This document shows, piece by piece, positions 34,907 to 42,644 of a DNA stretch of 64,000 nt; the stretch's first letter is position 1, and each line of letters starts with the position of its first letter. The position numbers and the translations under genes are program-made. This DNA is from Mycolicibacterium brisbanense. GTDB taxonomy: Bacteria > Actinomycetota > Actinomycetes > Mycobacteriales > Mycobacteriaceae. The stretch covers positions 35,655-99,654 of the forward strand of contig NZ_BCSX01000047.1 of NCBI RefSeq assembly GCF_001570425.1. Direction: 5' to 3'. A model generated the notes under the pieces. The model was not told the origin of the DNA. It saw only the letters and a list, made by a program, of their open reading frames with translations, and ran no database searches.

Positions 34907-35870
34907 GTCCGAGGTCGACGGATTCGCCGGCCCCGCAGCGCTTTCCGAAGCGCTGCGGGAGCAGGACTATATCGCCGACGACGACCTGGCCACGGTGGTG
35001 CACCTGGCGACCGCGCTGGACCGGCCCCTGTTGTTGGAGGGGCCGGCCGGCGTCGGGAAGACCGAACTGGCCAAGGCTCTGGCCGCAGCCGGCGGCCGAC
35101 GGCTGATCCGGCTGCAGTGCTACGAGGGTCTCGACGACAACCGCGTGCTCTACGAATGGGACTACGCCAAACAGCTGCTGCACGTGCAGATGATGCGCGA
35201 CCAGACGAGCGACGTCGACGAGATCGCCACCGACATCTACTCCGAGGAGTTCCTGTCGGTGCGGCCGCTGCTGGAATCGGTGCTCTCCGAACAGCCCGTG
35301 GTGCTCTTGATCGACGAGGTCGACCGCACCGAAGAGGCGATGGAGGCGCTGCTGCTGGAGGTGCTGGCCGAACGCCAGGTCACCATCCCGGAGATCGGCA
35401 CCTTCGCGGCCCGCACTGTGCCGTGGGTGGTGTTGACGTCCAACGACACTCGTGAGCTCTCGGCCGCACTCAAGCGTCGCTGCCTGCACTACCACCTGGA
35501 TTTCCCCACCCCGCAACGGGAACGGGAAATCGTCGAGGTGCGGGCGCCACGCGTCGAGCCCGCGGTGGTGGCCGACGTGGTCGAACTCGCGCGCACGCTG
35601 CGTGAGCTGCCGCTGCGCAAGGCGCCGTCGATCTCCGAGGTGATCGACGCCGCCCGCGCCGCGGCGATCCTCGGCGACACGACATCGGATACGGCGCAAT
35701 CGATTCTGCTCTCGACGCTGGTGAAGTTCACCAGCGACCGCGACATCGCGCTGCGCCACCTCGGTGACGCACCGGCCCCCGTGCATGCCGAACCGCAACG
35801 GGCCACCGTGGCGTCGCGCCCGGCCAACACCACCACCTCGGTTTTCCGGGGGAGGGGCGGCAGGACGTGA
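34884..35870 (+). CDS. MoxR-family AAA+ ATPase
   Basis: This 328-residue AAA+ ATPase has Walker A GPAGVGKTE (about residues 54-62), Walker B VVLLIDEVDR, sensor 1 VLTSND, and an arginine-rich lid region. MoxR proteins work with VWA-domain partners as chaperones that insert cofactors or activate enzymes (NorQD, CbbQO, CoxDE). It begins inside the mdo stop region and overlaps the VWA gene by four bases. This strongly implies action on the methanol dehydrogenase. An ATG at 34893 is an alternative start. Confidence 0.9.
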   Translation: MRLMALTESEVDGFAGPAALSEALREQDYIADDDLATVVHLATALDRPLLLEGPAGVGKTELAKALAAAGGRRLIRLQCYEGLDDNRVLYEWDYAKQLLHVQMMRDQTSDVDEIATDIYSEEFLSVRPLLESVLSEQPVVLLIDEVDRTEEAMEALLLEVLAERQVTIPEIGTFAARTVPWVVLTSNDTRELSAALKRRCLHYHLDFPTPQREREIVEVRAPRVEPAVVADVVELARTLRELPLRKAPSISEVIDAARAAAILGDTTSDTAQSILLSTLVKFTSDRDIALRHLGDAPAPVHAEPQRATVASRPANTTTSVFRGRGGRT

Positions 35871-37357
35871 CGCCGTCACATCTGCTCGACATCGTCGCCG
35901 CGATGTTCGGCGCCCTGCTGCGCCGCGCAGGGGTGGCGACGTCACCGGCCGAGGTCATCGAGGTACGCCGAGTGCTGGGCCTGCTCGGAGCCCGGGATCT
36001 CGCCGCATTGCGTGCGGCGCTGCGGGCGACGTGCGCCAAATACGGCCGGGAACAACGAGGATTCGACCGCGCCTTCGACGCGCTGTTCGGCGCAACGGAA
36101 TTCGCCCGTCAGGACCCGGGCCCGAGCCGTGCCCACACCGGCTCGGGCCTGCCCGACCAACTCGACGTCGGCGAGGACCAGGAGATCGGACGCTACGCCG
36201 AATACAACGAGCGCGCCGCGGAGGTCGGCGACCACTTCGACACCCCGGAGGCCGACAAGGGCTTCAACCCGCACAAGGACGACGACGACTACAGCGTGAC
36301 GGGGGCCGACAACCAGTTGACGGTGTCGGCCGAGAGCGACACCGGCAGGCGCGGGGTCCGCTACACCGTGGAGGTGGACCGCGCTTCCGCCAGCATGGCC
36401 GGGGACCTCGCGGACTCGGTGGCCCCCGTGGTGGCCGGCGCGCTGAGTTGGGATGATCCCGAGTCGATCCTGGCCTGGCTGGACGCATACGACCCGAGCC
36501 GCACCTACGGCGACGACGCGGGCGAGCAGCCGCTGACCGCCGAACAGCTGGGCCAGCTGAGCGCGGCGGTCGAGGGTTTCGTCGCTGCCCTGGCGGACCG
36601 CTGCGGGCTGACCGCTGAAGCCGAAACGCCGGATACCGCAACGGATGCCGGGCTGGCCACCGATGTCGACCTGGCGTGCCACGAGGTGCTGCGCCGGATG
36701 CGTGGTGCACCGCGGCCGCGTCCCCGCGAGCGCGGCCATGGCCGGCTCGACATGCGCCGCACCACGCGAGCCGCGCTGCGCACCGACGGTGTGCCGTTCC
36801 ACCTGGTGACGCGTACCCCGCTGCCCGACCGGATTCGGCTGCTGGTGATCGCCGATGTGTCGCTGTCCGTGCGGCCGGTCACCGCGTTCACCTTGCGGCT
36901 GGCCCAGGCCATGCACCGGCGCGCGCATCGGTGCCGGGTGATGGCCTTCGTCGACCGCCCTGTCGACGTCACGGACATCCTGTTGCGCACCGGGGGCGAC
37001 GACGCGCTGGCCGCGGTGCTTGCCGAAGCGCAGCTGGATCTCGACGCCAGCAGCGACTACGGGCAGGTGTTCGACGACATGCTGCGCGGGCAGGCCGACT
37101 CGCTCGATCGCCGCACCGCCGTGCTGATCGTCGGCGACGGGCGTAGCGGAGGACTGCCCGCCGGTGTCGAGCAGCTGCGTGCCCTGCGCCGCCGCGTGCA
37201 CCGGCTGGCCTGGGTCACGCCCGAGCCGCGCCGATACTGGCACCAGGCGACGTGCGCGATGCCGCAATACGCGCAGGTCTGCGACCGCGTGGTGGTGGCC
37301 AGCGACGCCGCCGCGCTGAGCGCGCACGCCGGGGAGCTCGCGCACGCCCTGTCCTGA
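35867..37357 (+). CDS. VWA-domain protein, CoxE-like MoxR partner
   Basis: This 496-residue protein starts at GTG 35867, overlapping the MoxR stop (GTGA). The N-terminal half is helical and includes an acidic stretch (HKDDDDY). The C-terminal von Willebrand A domain starts near residue 320 with the MIDAS motif DVSLSV (DxSxS), followed by VLIVGDGRSGG. This is the architecture of CoxE/NorD/CbbO partners that couple MoxR ATPases to a client. A perfect hairpin follows the stop codon. The client is probably Mdo, by inference. Confidence 0.88.
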   Translation: MTPSHLLDIVAAMFGALLRRAGVATSPAEVIEVRRVLGLLGARDLAALRAALRATCAKYGREQRGFDRAFDALFGATEFARQDPGPSRAHTGSGLPDQLDVGEDQEIGRYAEYNERAAEVGDHFDTPEADKGFNPHKDDDDYSVTGADNQLTVSAESDTGRRGVRYTVEVDRASASMAGDLADSVAPVVAGALSWDDPESILAWLDAYDPSRTYGDDAGEQPLTAEQLGQLSAAVEGFVAALADRCGLTAEAETPDTATDAGLATDVDLACHEVLRRMRGAPRPRPRERGHGRLDMRRTTRAALRTDGVPFHLVTRTPLPDRIRLLVIADVSLSVRPVTAFTLRLAQAMHRRAHRCRVMAFVDRPVDVTDILLRTGGDDALAAVLAEAQLDLDASSDYGQVFDDMLRGQADSLDRRTAVLIVGDGRSGGLPAGVEQLRALRRRVHRLAWVTPEPRRYWHQATCAMPQYAQVCDRVVVASDAAALSAHAGELAHALS

Positions 37358-37389
37358 CTGCCTACCTGCCCGATCGGACAGGTAGGCAG
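37358..37389 (+). terminator. Perfect 11-bp hairpin after the mdo-moxR-VWA transcript
   Basis: CTGCCTACCTG (37358-37368) and CAGGTAGGCAG (37379-37389) pair perfectly around a ten-base loop starting right at the VWA stop codon. There is no T tract. It separates mdo-moxR-VWA from the second alcohol dehydrogenase and mnoSR. Confidence 0.65.
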
Positions 37390-37471
37390 CTGCCCACCTG
37401 CACATTGGCGGCGGTCGAGATGGGCCGTAGGGTGGCAGTGTTACGTGGATCACATGACTTGGGAGTGCGAC

Positions 37472-38683
37472 GTGATAGCGCAGGCGGAGATCACGCCCAT
37501 GGCGGTGCCGACGGCCACGCCCGACGCGATGCCCAGCCGGCTGCTGAAGTTCCATGCGCCCGAGATCGTGTTCGGCATCGATTCGATGGCCGAGGCCGCC
37601 CATGCCGCTGTGCGACTCGGCGGGCTGCGGCCGCTGCTGGTCACCGACCCGGGGCTGATCGAGGCCGGTTGGGTGCGTGAACTCGTCGGGCATCTACGCG
37701 CCCAGTGCGTCGAGGCGCAGGTGTGGAGCGCGCTGACGCCCAATCCCAAGGACCACGAGATCACCGCAGGCCACGAGTTCTACCGCGAACACGGGTGCGA
37801 CGTGCTCATCGCTCTCGGTGGCGGCTCGGTGATCGACGCCGCCAAGGGCATCGCCATCCTCTCCGCCAACGGCGGGGACATCCTCGACTACGCCGGCGTG
37901 GACAAGGCCACCATGCCGATCCCGCCGCTCGTGGTGTTGCCGTCGACCTCGGGTACCGGCGCGGACGTCTCCCAGTTCTGCATCGTCACCGACACCACCC
38001 GCAACACCAAGATCACCATCCTGGGCCGGGCCCTGGTCCCAGACATCACCGTCATCGATCCGCGGCTGCTCACCACCATGCCGGAATGGCTCAATGCGGC
38101 AACGGGTTTGGATGCGCTCACACATGGCATCGAGGCGTTCGTCTCGCTGGGCCACAATCAGCTGACCGACCATCACGCGCTGCGGTCGGTCGTCATGGTG
38201 ACCGAGAATCTGGTGTCCACCATCGAACGTCCGGACGAGATGCCTGCGCGGGTGCTCATGGCGCAGGCGGCGCTCGAGGCCGGGTTGGCCTTCACCAACG
38301 CCATCCTCGGTGCCGCACACGCCATGAGCCATCAGGTGGGTGGGCTGCTGGACTTGCCGCACGGCGTCATCAACGGGGTGCTGCTGCCGCATGTGGTGCG
38401 GTTCAACGCCGAGGCCGACCCGGCGCCGTTCGCCACCATCGCCGCCTGCCTCGGTATCGCCGACAAGCGGGCCCCGGCACGGGAATCCGCACTGGCCCTT
38501 GCTGATCGGCTGCAGGAGCTGGCCCGGCAGGTGGGCGTGCCGCGCGGCCTGGGCGAACTGGGCGTGCGGGACGAGGACGTGCCGGTGCTGGCGCACAACG
38601 CGATGGCCGATGCCTGCATCACCACCAACCCGCGTCCGGCCGACGAGGCGGCGCTGCGGGCGCTGTTCCGGGCGGCGCTGTGA
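37472..38683 (+). CDS. Iron-containing alcohol dehydrogenase (propanediol/lactaldehyde type)
   Basis: This 403-residue type III alcohol dehydrogenase has the nucleotide motif ALGGGSVIDAAKG, PSTSGTGADVSQF, and metal ligands in GLDALTHGIEAFVS and AHAMSHQVGGLLDLPHGVINGVLLP. The GTG at 37472 is preferred because GGGAG precedes it at the right distance; ATG at 37454 or GTG at 37445 would extend it. It corresponds to the M. smegmatis enzyme annotated 1,3-propanediol dehydrogenase, beside mnoSR. Its stop overlaps the sensor kinase start as GTGA. Confidence 0.88.
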   Translation: MIAQAEITPMAVPTATPDAMPSRLLKFHAPEIVFGIDSMAEAAHAAVRLGGLRPLLVTDPGLIEAGWVRELVGHLRAQCVEAQVWSALTPNPKDHEITAGHEFYREHGCDVLIALGGGSVIDAAKGIAILSANGGDILDYAGVDKATMPIPPLVVLPSTSGTGADVSQFCIVTDTTRNTKITILGRALVPDITVIDPRLLTTMPEWLNAATGLDALTHGIEAFVSLGHNQLTDHHALRSVVMVTENLVSTIERPDEMPARVLMAQAALEAGLAFTNAILGAAHAMSHQVGGLLDLPHGVINGVLLPHVVRFNAEADPAPFATIAACLGIADKRAPARESALALADRLQELARQVGVPRGLGELGVRDEDVPVLAHNAMADACITTNPRPADEAALRALFRAAL

Positions 38684-40017
38684 GAGCGCCCGATCTGGAA
38701 CGTCTCACCGGGATACGCTCGGGCAAGTCCACGTTCTATTCCGAGTTCCGGGTGGCCGCGCAACGCACCGAGCGGGTGATCGCTGCGCTCGACACGATCT
38801 CACATGCTCTGGTGCAGACCGTGAATGGTCCCGAGAAGCTGGTCCGCGCGGTGGCCGAAGCCGCCCGCACGCACCTCGGTGCCGAATGGGTGCTGCTGGC
38901 GCTGGCCGACGGCGCGCTACCCGGGGCGCGGCCGCGGCACCTGATCCTCGATGCCGACGGCAACGCCTATTCGTTCGAAGGGCTCTCCGGCGCAAAGCAT
39001 CCGGTGCCGCACCTGCCCGACGCGGTGCTCAACCGGCTCAACGACATCCTGCGTGGCCAGTTGGCCCAGTTCCGGTTGCCGGTCATCGAACCTCACCATG
39101 CGCACGTGCCGCTCGAGCTCGACGGCGGTGTGATCGGCGCGTTCGCGGCCTGGACGCCCAAGGGCCGCATGCTCGACGGCACCGACGAGACGGTCATGCG
39201 GATCTTGTCCAGTCAGACCGCCGTCGCCCTGCACAACTGCGAACTGTTCCAGCGCTCGCAGGCGCTGCTGGCCCAGTCCGAGGCCCGCAACGCTGAACTA
39301 TTGGCGACTCAGCGGGAACTCGGTGCGGCGCAACGACATCAGGTGCTCGACTCCGAACGGCACCGCATCGCCCGCGAACTGCACGACAGCGTCGCGCAGA
39401 CGGTGCTCTCAGCAGGTATGCAGATCGAGGTGTGCCGCAGTGAGATCCAGGCGCTGGCAGGCGCGCCCGAGCTCGTCGAACGGTTGGACACCGCCAAGAC
39501 CCTCACCCGCTCGGCCACCGAACAGCTGCGGTCGGCGATCTATGCGCTCAACCAGCCCGGCGACGCGGGCCGGTCTACCCTGCCCGAGATGCTGGAGCAG
39601 TTGGCGACCGTGCACATGCCCGAGGATCTGCGGGTGACCCTCAAGGTCGAGGGTGCCGCCACCGAATTGCCCAGTGCGGCAGAGCATGCGCTGCTGCGGG
39701 TGGCGGGCGAAGCCCTGTTCAACACGGCCATGCACGGGCACGCGACCAGGGCCATCGTGCGGCTGCGGTACCGGCCCACCACCGTTACGCTGTCGATATC
39801 CGACGACGGGACCGGTGACCCGGACAAGATGCGGCTGATGCTGCGCCTGGCCGACGGCACGGACGTCGACGGGCACCATCGCGGGCTCGCCAACATGCAG
39901 GCCCGGTGCCGCGAGCGGGGTGGCTCCTTCGTCGTACAACGGTCCCGCCTCGGCGGGGTGCGGGTGGTCGCCACCATCCCCAGGGACGGATCGGAAGGAG
40001 ACCGCGATGACGGTTGA
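38680..40017 (+). CDS. mnoS: GAF-domain sensor histidine kinase MnoS
   Basis: This 445-residue cytoplasmic sensor kinase of the NarL-partner (HisKA_3) class has a GAF domain at about residues 30-190 and a coiled linker. The phosphoacceptor site is RHRIARELHDSVAQ (His in ELHD), and a HATPase_c domain ends the protein (ISDDGTG, HRGLANMQAR). It has no membrane segment, so it senses an internal signal. By order with the alcohol dehydrogenases it matches MnoS, which with MnoR switches on methanol/diol oxidation genes in M. smegmatis. GTG start inside the upstream stop. Confidence 0.88.
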   Translation: MRAPDLERLTGIRSGKSTFYSEFRVAAQRTERVIAALDTISHALVQTVNGPEKLVRAVAEAARTHLGAEWVLLALADGALPGARPRHLILDADGNAYSFEGLSGAKHPVPHLPDAVLNRLNDILRGQLAQFRLPVIEPHHAHVPLELDGGVIGAFAAWTPKGRMLDGTDETVMRILSSQTAVALHNCELFQRSQALLAQSEARNAELLATQRELGAAQRHQVLDSERHRIARELHDSVAQTVLSAGMQIEVCRSEIQALAGAPELVERLDTAKTLTRSATEQLRSAIYALNQPGDAGRSTLPEMLEQLATVHMPEDLRVTLKVEGAATELPSAAEHALLRVAGEALFNTAMHGHATRAIVRLRYRPTTVTLSISDDGTGDPDKMRLMLRLADGTDVDGHHRGLANMQARCRERGGSFVVQRSRLGGVRVVATIPRDGSEGDRDDG

Positions 40018-40663
40018 CACCAAGATCAGAGCGATCCGGCTGGCGCTGGTCGACGATCACGCCATCCTGCGGCAGGGCCTGCGATCGGTGCTGGAGCGCG
40101 AGCATGACCTCGTCGTGGTCGGTGAGGCGGCTTCCGAGCCGGAGGCCGAGGCCATGGTTGCCGCCATGCGGCCCGACGTGGTGTTGCTGGATCTCAAGCT
40201 GTCCGCCGGGTCCGATTTCGAGGGTTTGTCGTTGTGCGCCAAGCTGTCCGCGGCTCATCCCAAGGTCGGGCTCCTGGTGCTGACGACGTTCCTCGACGAC
40301 GATCTGGTGGTTCGTGCGGTGCACGCCGGAGCGCGCGGCTACGTGGTCAAGGACGTCGACACCACCGAACTGGTGCGTGCGATCCGGGCCATCTCGGCGG
40401 GGGAGAGTGCGTTCGACTCCCGCAGCGCCGCCGCGGTGGTCCGTACGTTGAGCGGCAGGAGCGAACCTCGCGAGCAGCTCACCGACCGGGAGCTCGAAGT
40501 GCTACGGCTGCTTGCTGCGGGCCTGTCCAACGTCAAGATCGGTGAGCGGCTGTATATTTCGGCCACCACGGCCAAGTTTCACGTCAGCAACATCATGCGC
40601 AAGCTGCAGGTCAGCCGCCGCGCCGAGGCGGTGTACGCGGCCAGCAAGCGCGGGTTGATCTGA
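40007..40663 (+). CDS. mnoR: LuxR/NarL-type response regulator MnoR
   Basis: This 218-residue response regulator has a receiver domain with acidic residues DDH near the start, the phosphoacceptor Asp in DVVLLDLKLS and Lys in YVVKDVD. The C-terminal LuxR helix-turn-helix includes LTDRELEVLRLLAAGLSN and ISATTAKFHVSNIMRKLQ. The ATG at 40007 follows GGAAGGAG and overlaps mnoS by 11 bases. Likely targets are the mdo control region and its own operon. Confidence 0.9.
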   Translation: MTVDTKIRAIRLALVDDHAILRQGLRSVLEREHDLVVVGEAASEPEAEAMVAAMRPDVVLLDLKLSAGSDFEGLSLCAKLSAAHPKVGLLVLTTFLDDDLVVRAVHAGARGYVVKDVDTTELVRAIRAISAGESAFDSRSAAAVVRTLSGRSEPREQLTDRELEVLRLLAAGLSNVKIGERLYISATTAKFHVSNIMRKLQVSRRAEAVYAASKRGLI

Positions 40664-40685
40664 TTTCGCCGGCACCTACCACTCG

Positions 40686-40823
40686 GCACCGCGAGCGTGC
40701 GTGTCTGCTGGGCAACACGCCGCCGTGTGTCGACACGATGCGCCACGTCGCGGGCGCGTGAGAGTGACGAAAATGCCCACGGCTCACGGCGTGTTGGGCA
40801 ACAGACACGCACGCTCGCGGTGC
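40686..40823. repeat. Inverted pair of the interspersed repeat between mnoR and mftM
   Basis: The arms 40686-40722 and 40787-40823 are 37-bp inverted copies with three mismatches, both carrying the core GCAGACACGCACGCTCGCGG (or ACAGACACG variant). They enclose 64 bp and fill almost the whole 174-bp space between the convergent mnoR and mftM. The transcript could fold into a long hairpin and serve as a terminator for both strands. Confidence 0.75.
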
Positions 40824-40837
40824 AAGGTGAAGGCAAG

Positions 40838-41716
40838 TCAAGCCAGGTCGAGCACGAGCCAGCCGCCGTGATGCTCGGACACGGTGACGCGCACACCGGG
40901 GCGGAGTTCGCGCGCCCGCTCGCCGAGCCGGACCAGCTCGGCGGTGTCGAACCGCCGGATGTGGCCGTAGCAGGCCTGCGGTTCGTCTTCGAACGGCACC
41001 GCGAGAACCACGCGGCGGCGGGCCAGGCGCAGGGCCTCGGTGAGCACGGCATCACCCGCCGCGGCGGGCAGATGTTCCAGCAGGTGCAGGGCGGTGACGG
41101 TGTCGGCGGTGTTGTCGGGCAATGGAACATGTGTGGCATCGCAGGCCAGGGTCGTCAGCGGACGGCGCAGCCGGACGCTGACGCGTGCCAGGAGATCCAT
41201 CGTCGGGGCGCTGAGATCGGTTGCGGTGACGTCGAATCCGAGCTGACTCATGCGCAACGGGAAGAATCCGAAGCACGATCCGAGGTCGAGCAGCCGGTGA
41301 CCCACCACCAGTTCGGCCGCCCGCCGGTGCACGGGCGCGAACGTCGCGGTGCCGGTTTCCAGCGCGGCAAGGGAATTGCGGTAGAACCTGACCCAGGCCG
41401 GGAGTGCTCCGTCGATCGTCGAGCGCACGATGCCGGTGAAGACCAGCTCGAAATCCGCTTGGCCGCGCAGTATCCCGCCGAGTTGCTCGGTCAGCAGGAT
41501 GGCGAGTTCATCGGTGAGCTCGGCAGGGCTGAGATCGTGATCGACGGTCAGGGAATCGCCGCGCCGCCGCGCGCAGAACCGGGCAGTGCACGTGCCGGGA
41601 TGCGGCGCGTGGGGCCCGCGCCGGCGTCGCACCTGAACTCCCGGGGCACTCCACGTTCCGCGCGGGGCGGGCGCGAGCGGGTCGACCTCTACGCGGTCGA
41701 GCAGTGCAACTATCAT
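40838..41716 (-). CDS. mftM: Mycofactocin oligosaccharide methyltransferase MftM
   Basis: This 292-residue SAM-dependent methyltransferase has the core motif RLLDLGSCFGFFPLRM, then VTATDLSAP and ALHLLEHLP. It matches, by sequence character and by position beside mnoSR, the enzyme that methylates the glucose chain of mycofactocin, the redox cofactor used by NDMA-dependent alcohol dehydrogenases such as Mdo. The ATG at 41716 is used; a TTG 9 bp upstream is less likely. The mft core cluster itself is not in this window. It is convergent with mnoR. Confidence 0.75.
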   Translation of the reverse strand: MIVALLDRVEVDPLAPAPRGTWSAPGVQVRRRRGPHAPHPGTCTARFCARRRGDSLTVDHDLSPAELTDELAILLTEQLGGILRGQADFELVFTGIVRSTIDGALPAWVRFYRNSLAALETGTATFAPVHRRAAELVVGHRLLDLGSCFGFFPLRMSQLGFDVTATDLSAPTMDLLARVSVRLRRPLTTLACDATHVPLPDNTADTVTALHLLEHLPAAAGDAVLTEALRLARRRVVLAVPFEDEPQACYGHIRRFDTAELVRLGERARELRPGVRVTVSEHHGGWLVLDLA

Positions 41717-41870
41717 GCCACACAAGGCTATTGGTGGCAGGCCTGCTCACACCCGCACCAACTGGGCGGGATTGTGGGCCGACCGGGCGGGCGATCACTA
41801 CCCGGTCGGCCAGGGGAGAAAGAGCGGAAGTCCGGTCAGTCGCGACGTGTCAGCAATACGTCACGGTCGT

Positions 41871-41942
41871 CGGGCGCGAGTGTGACGAAAGCGCCGAGAC
41901 CTCACGGCGTGTTGAGCGGCAGACACGCACGCTCGCGGAGCC
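41871..41942 (+). repeat. Interspersed repeat, full copy
   Basis: About 72 bp align with 40754-40822 over the whole length: GGGCGCG, then TGACGAAA, CTCACGGCGTGTTG and the core CAGACACGCACGCTCGCGG. The copy lies directly beyond the stop codon of the methyltransferase gene at 41948. The rest of the 231-bp space (41717-41870) holds the mftM promoter, with nothing else recognisable. Confidence 0.7.
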
Positions 41943-41947
41943 GAGCC

Positions 41948-42625
41948 TCAGCCCTTGTGGGCGGTCAACAGAAAGGCCGGGAACTTGGTGCGGCCCTTCT
42001 CGTCTTGATCGTGCGGCAGCGGCTCAACCGGGGTGCCCGGGATGGCCGCCGCGTTCGCGTGGATGAACGCCGGGCGGATCTCGTCGACCACCCAGTGCTG
42101 GGACACCGCGGCCCGCAACTCATCCTCGTCCACCTCGTTGGGCTTGGTCTCAAGTCCCTCCGGGAACGCGCCCTTGGCGAACACCAGCACGTAGTAGGAC
42201 GCGCCCGGAGCCGAGGCCCGGTGGATGGAACTCAGGTAGCCGTCGCGCCCCGCCACAGGCAGGGAGTGGAACAGCGTCGAGTCGATCACGGTGTTGAACC
42301 GGCCGTCGTAACCCCGGAACGACGTGATGTCGCCCTGCACGAAGCTGGCGTTGCTCAAATTGCGTTCCTGGGCGGTCCGGTTGGCCGCGGCGATCGCGGT
42401 TGGGCTCAAATCCATGCCCACCACGGTGTAGCCGTCGGCGGCCAGGGCCAGTGACAGTTCCGCGTGCCCGCAACCGGCGTCGAGCACGTCACTGCGGAAC
42501 TTCCCGGCCCGGTGCAGCGCTGCCAACTCGGGCTGCGGCTCGCCGATATTCCACGGTGGCGGACCCTCGAATTCGCCTACACCCCGATAGGCGCCGTCCC
42601 AATCCAAAACCTGATCAGATGCCAT
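41948..42625 (-). CDS. Class I SAM-dependent methyltransferase (Rv3699-like)
   Basis: This 225-residue methyltransferase shows the DVLDAGCGHAELSLALA SAM motif, VVGMDLSPTAI, and the later VIDSTLFHSLP block seen in thiopurine/SAM-dependent methyltransferases. The ATG at 42625 starts MASDQVLDWDGAYRG; the open frame upstream is discounted. It follows the GCL-like gene on the same strand with 19 bp between. That order (Rv3698-Rv3699) is kept in M. tuberculosis. Substrate unknown. Confidence 0.82.
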   Translation of the reverse strand: MASDQVLDWDGAYRGVGEFEGPPPWNIGEPQPELAALHRAGKFRSDVLDAGCGHAELSLALAADGYTVVGMDLSPTAIAAANRTAQERNLSNASFVQGDITSFRGYDGRFNTVIDSTLFHSLPVAGRDGYLSSIHRASAPGASYYVLVFAKGAFPEGLETKPNEVDEDELRAAVSQHWVVDEIRPAFIHANAAAIPGTPVEPLPHDQDEKGRTKFPAFLLTAHKG

Positions 42626-42644
42626 GCAATCCAACGTACGCGAG

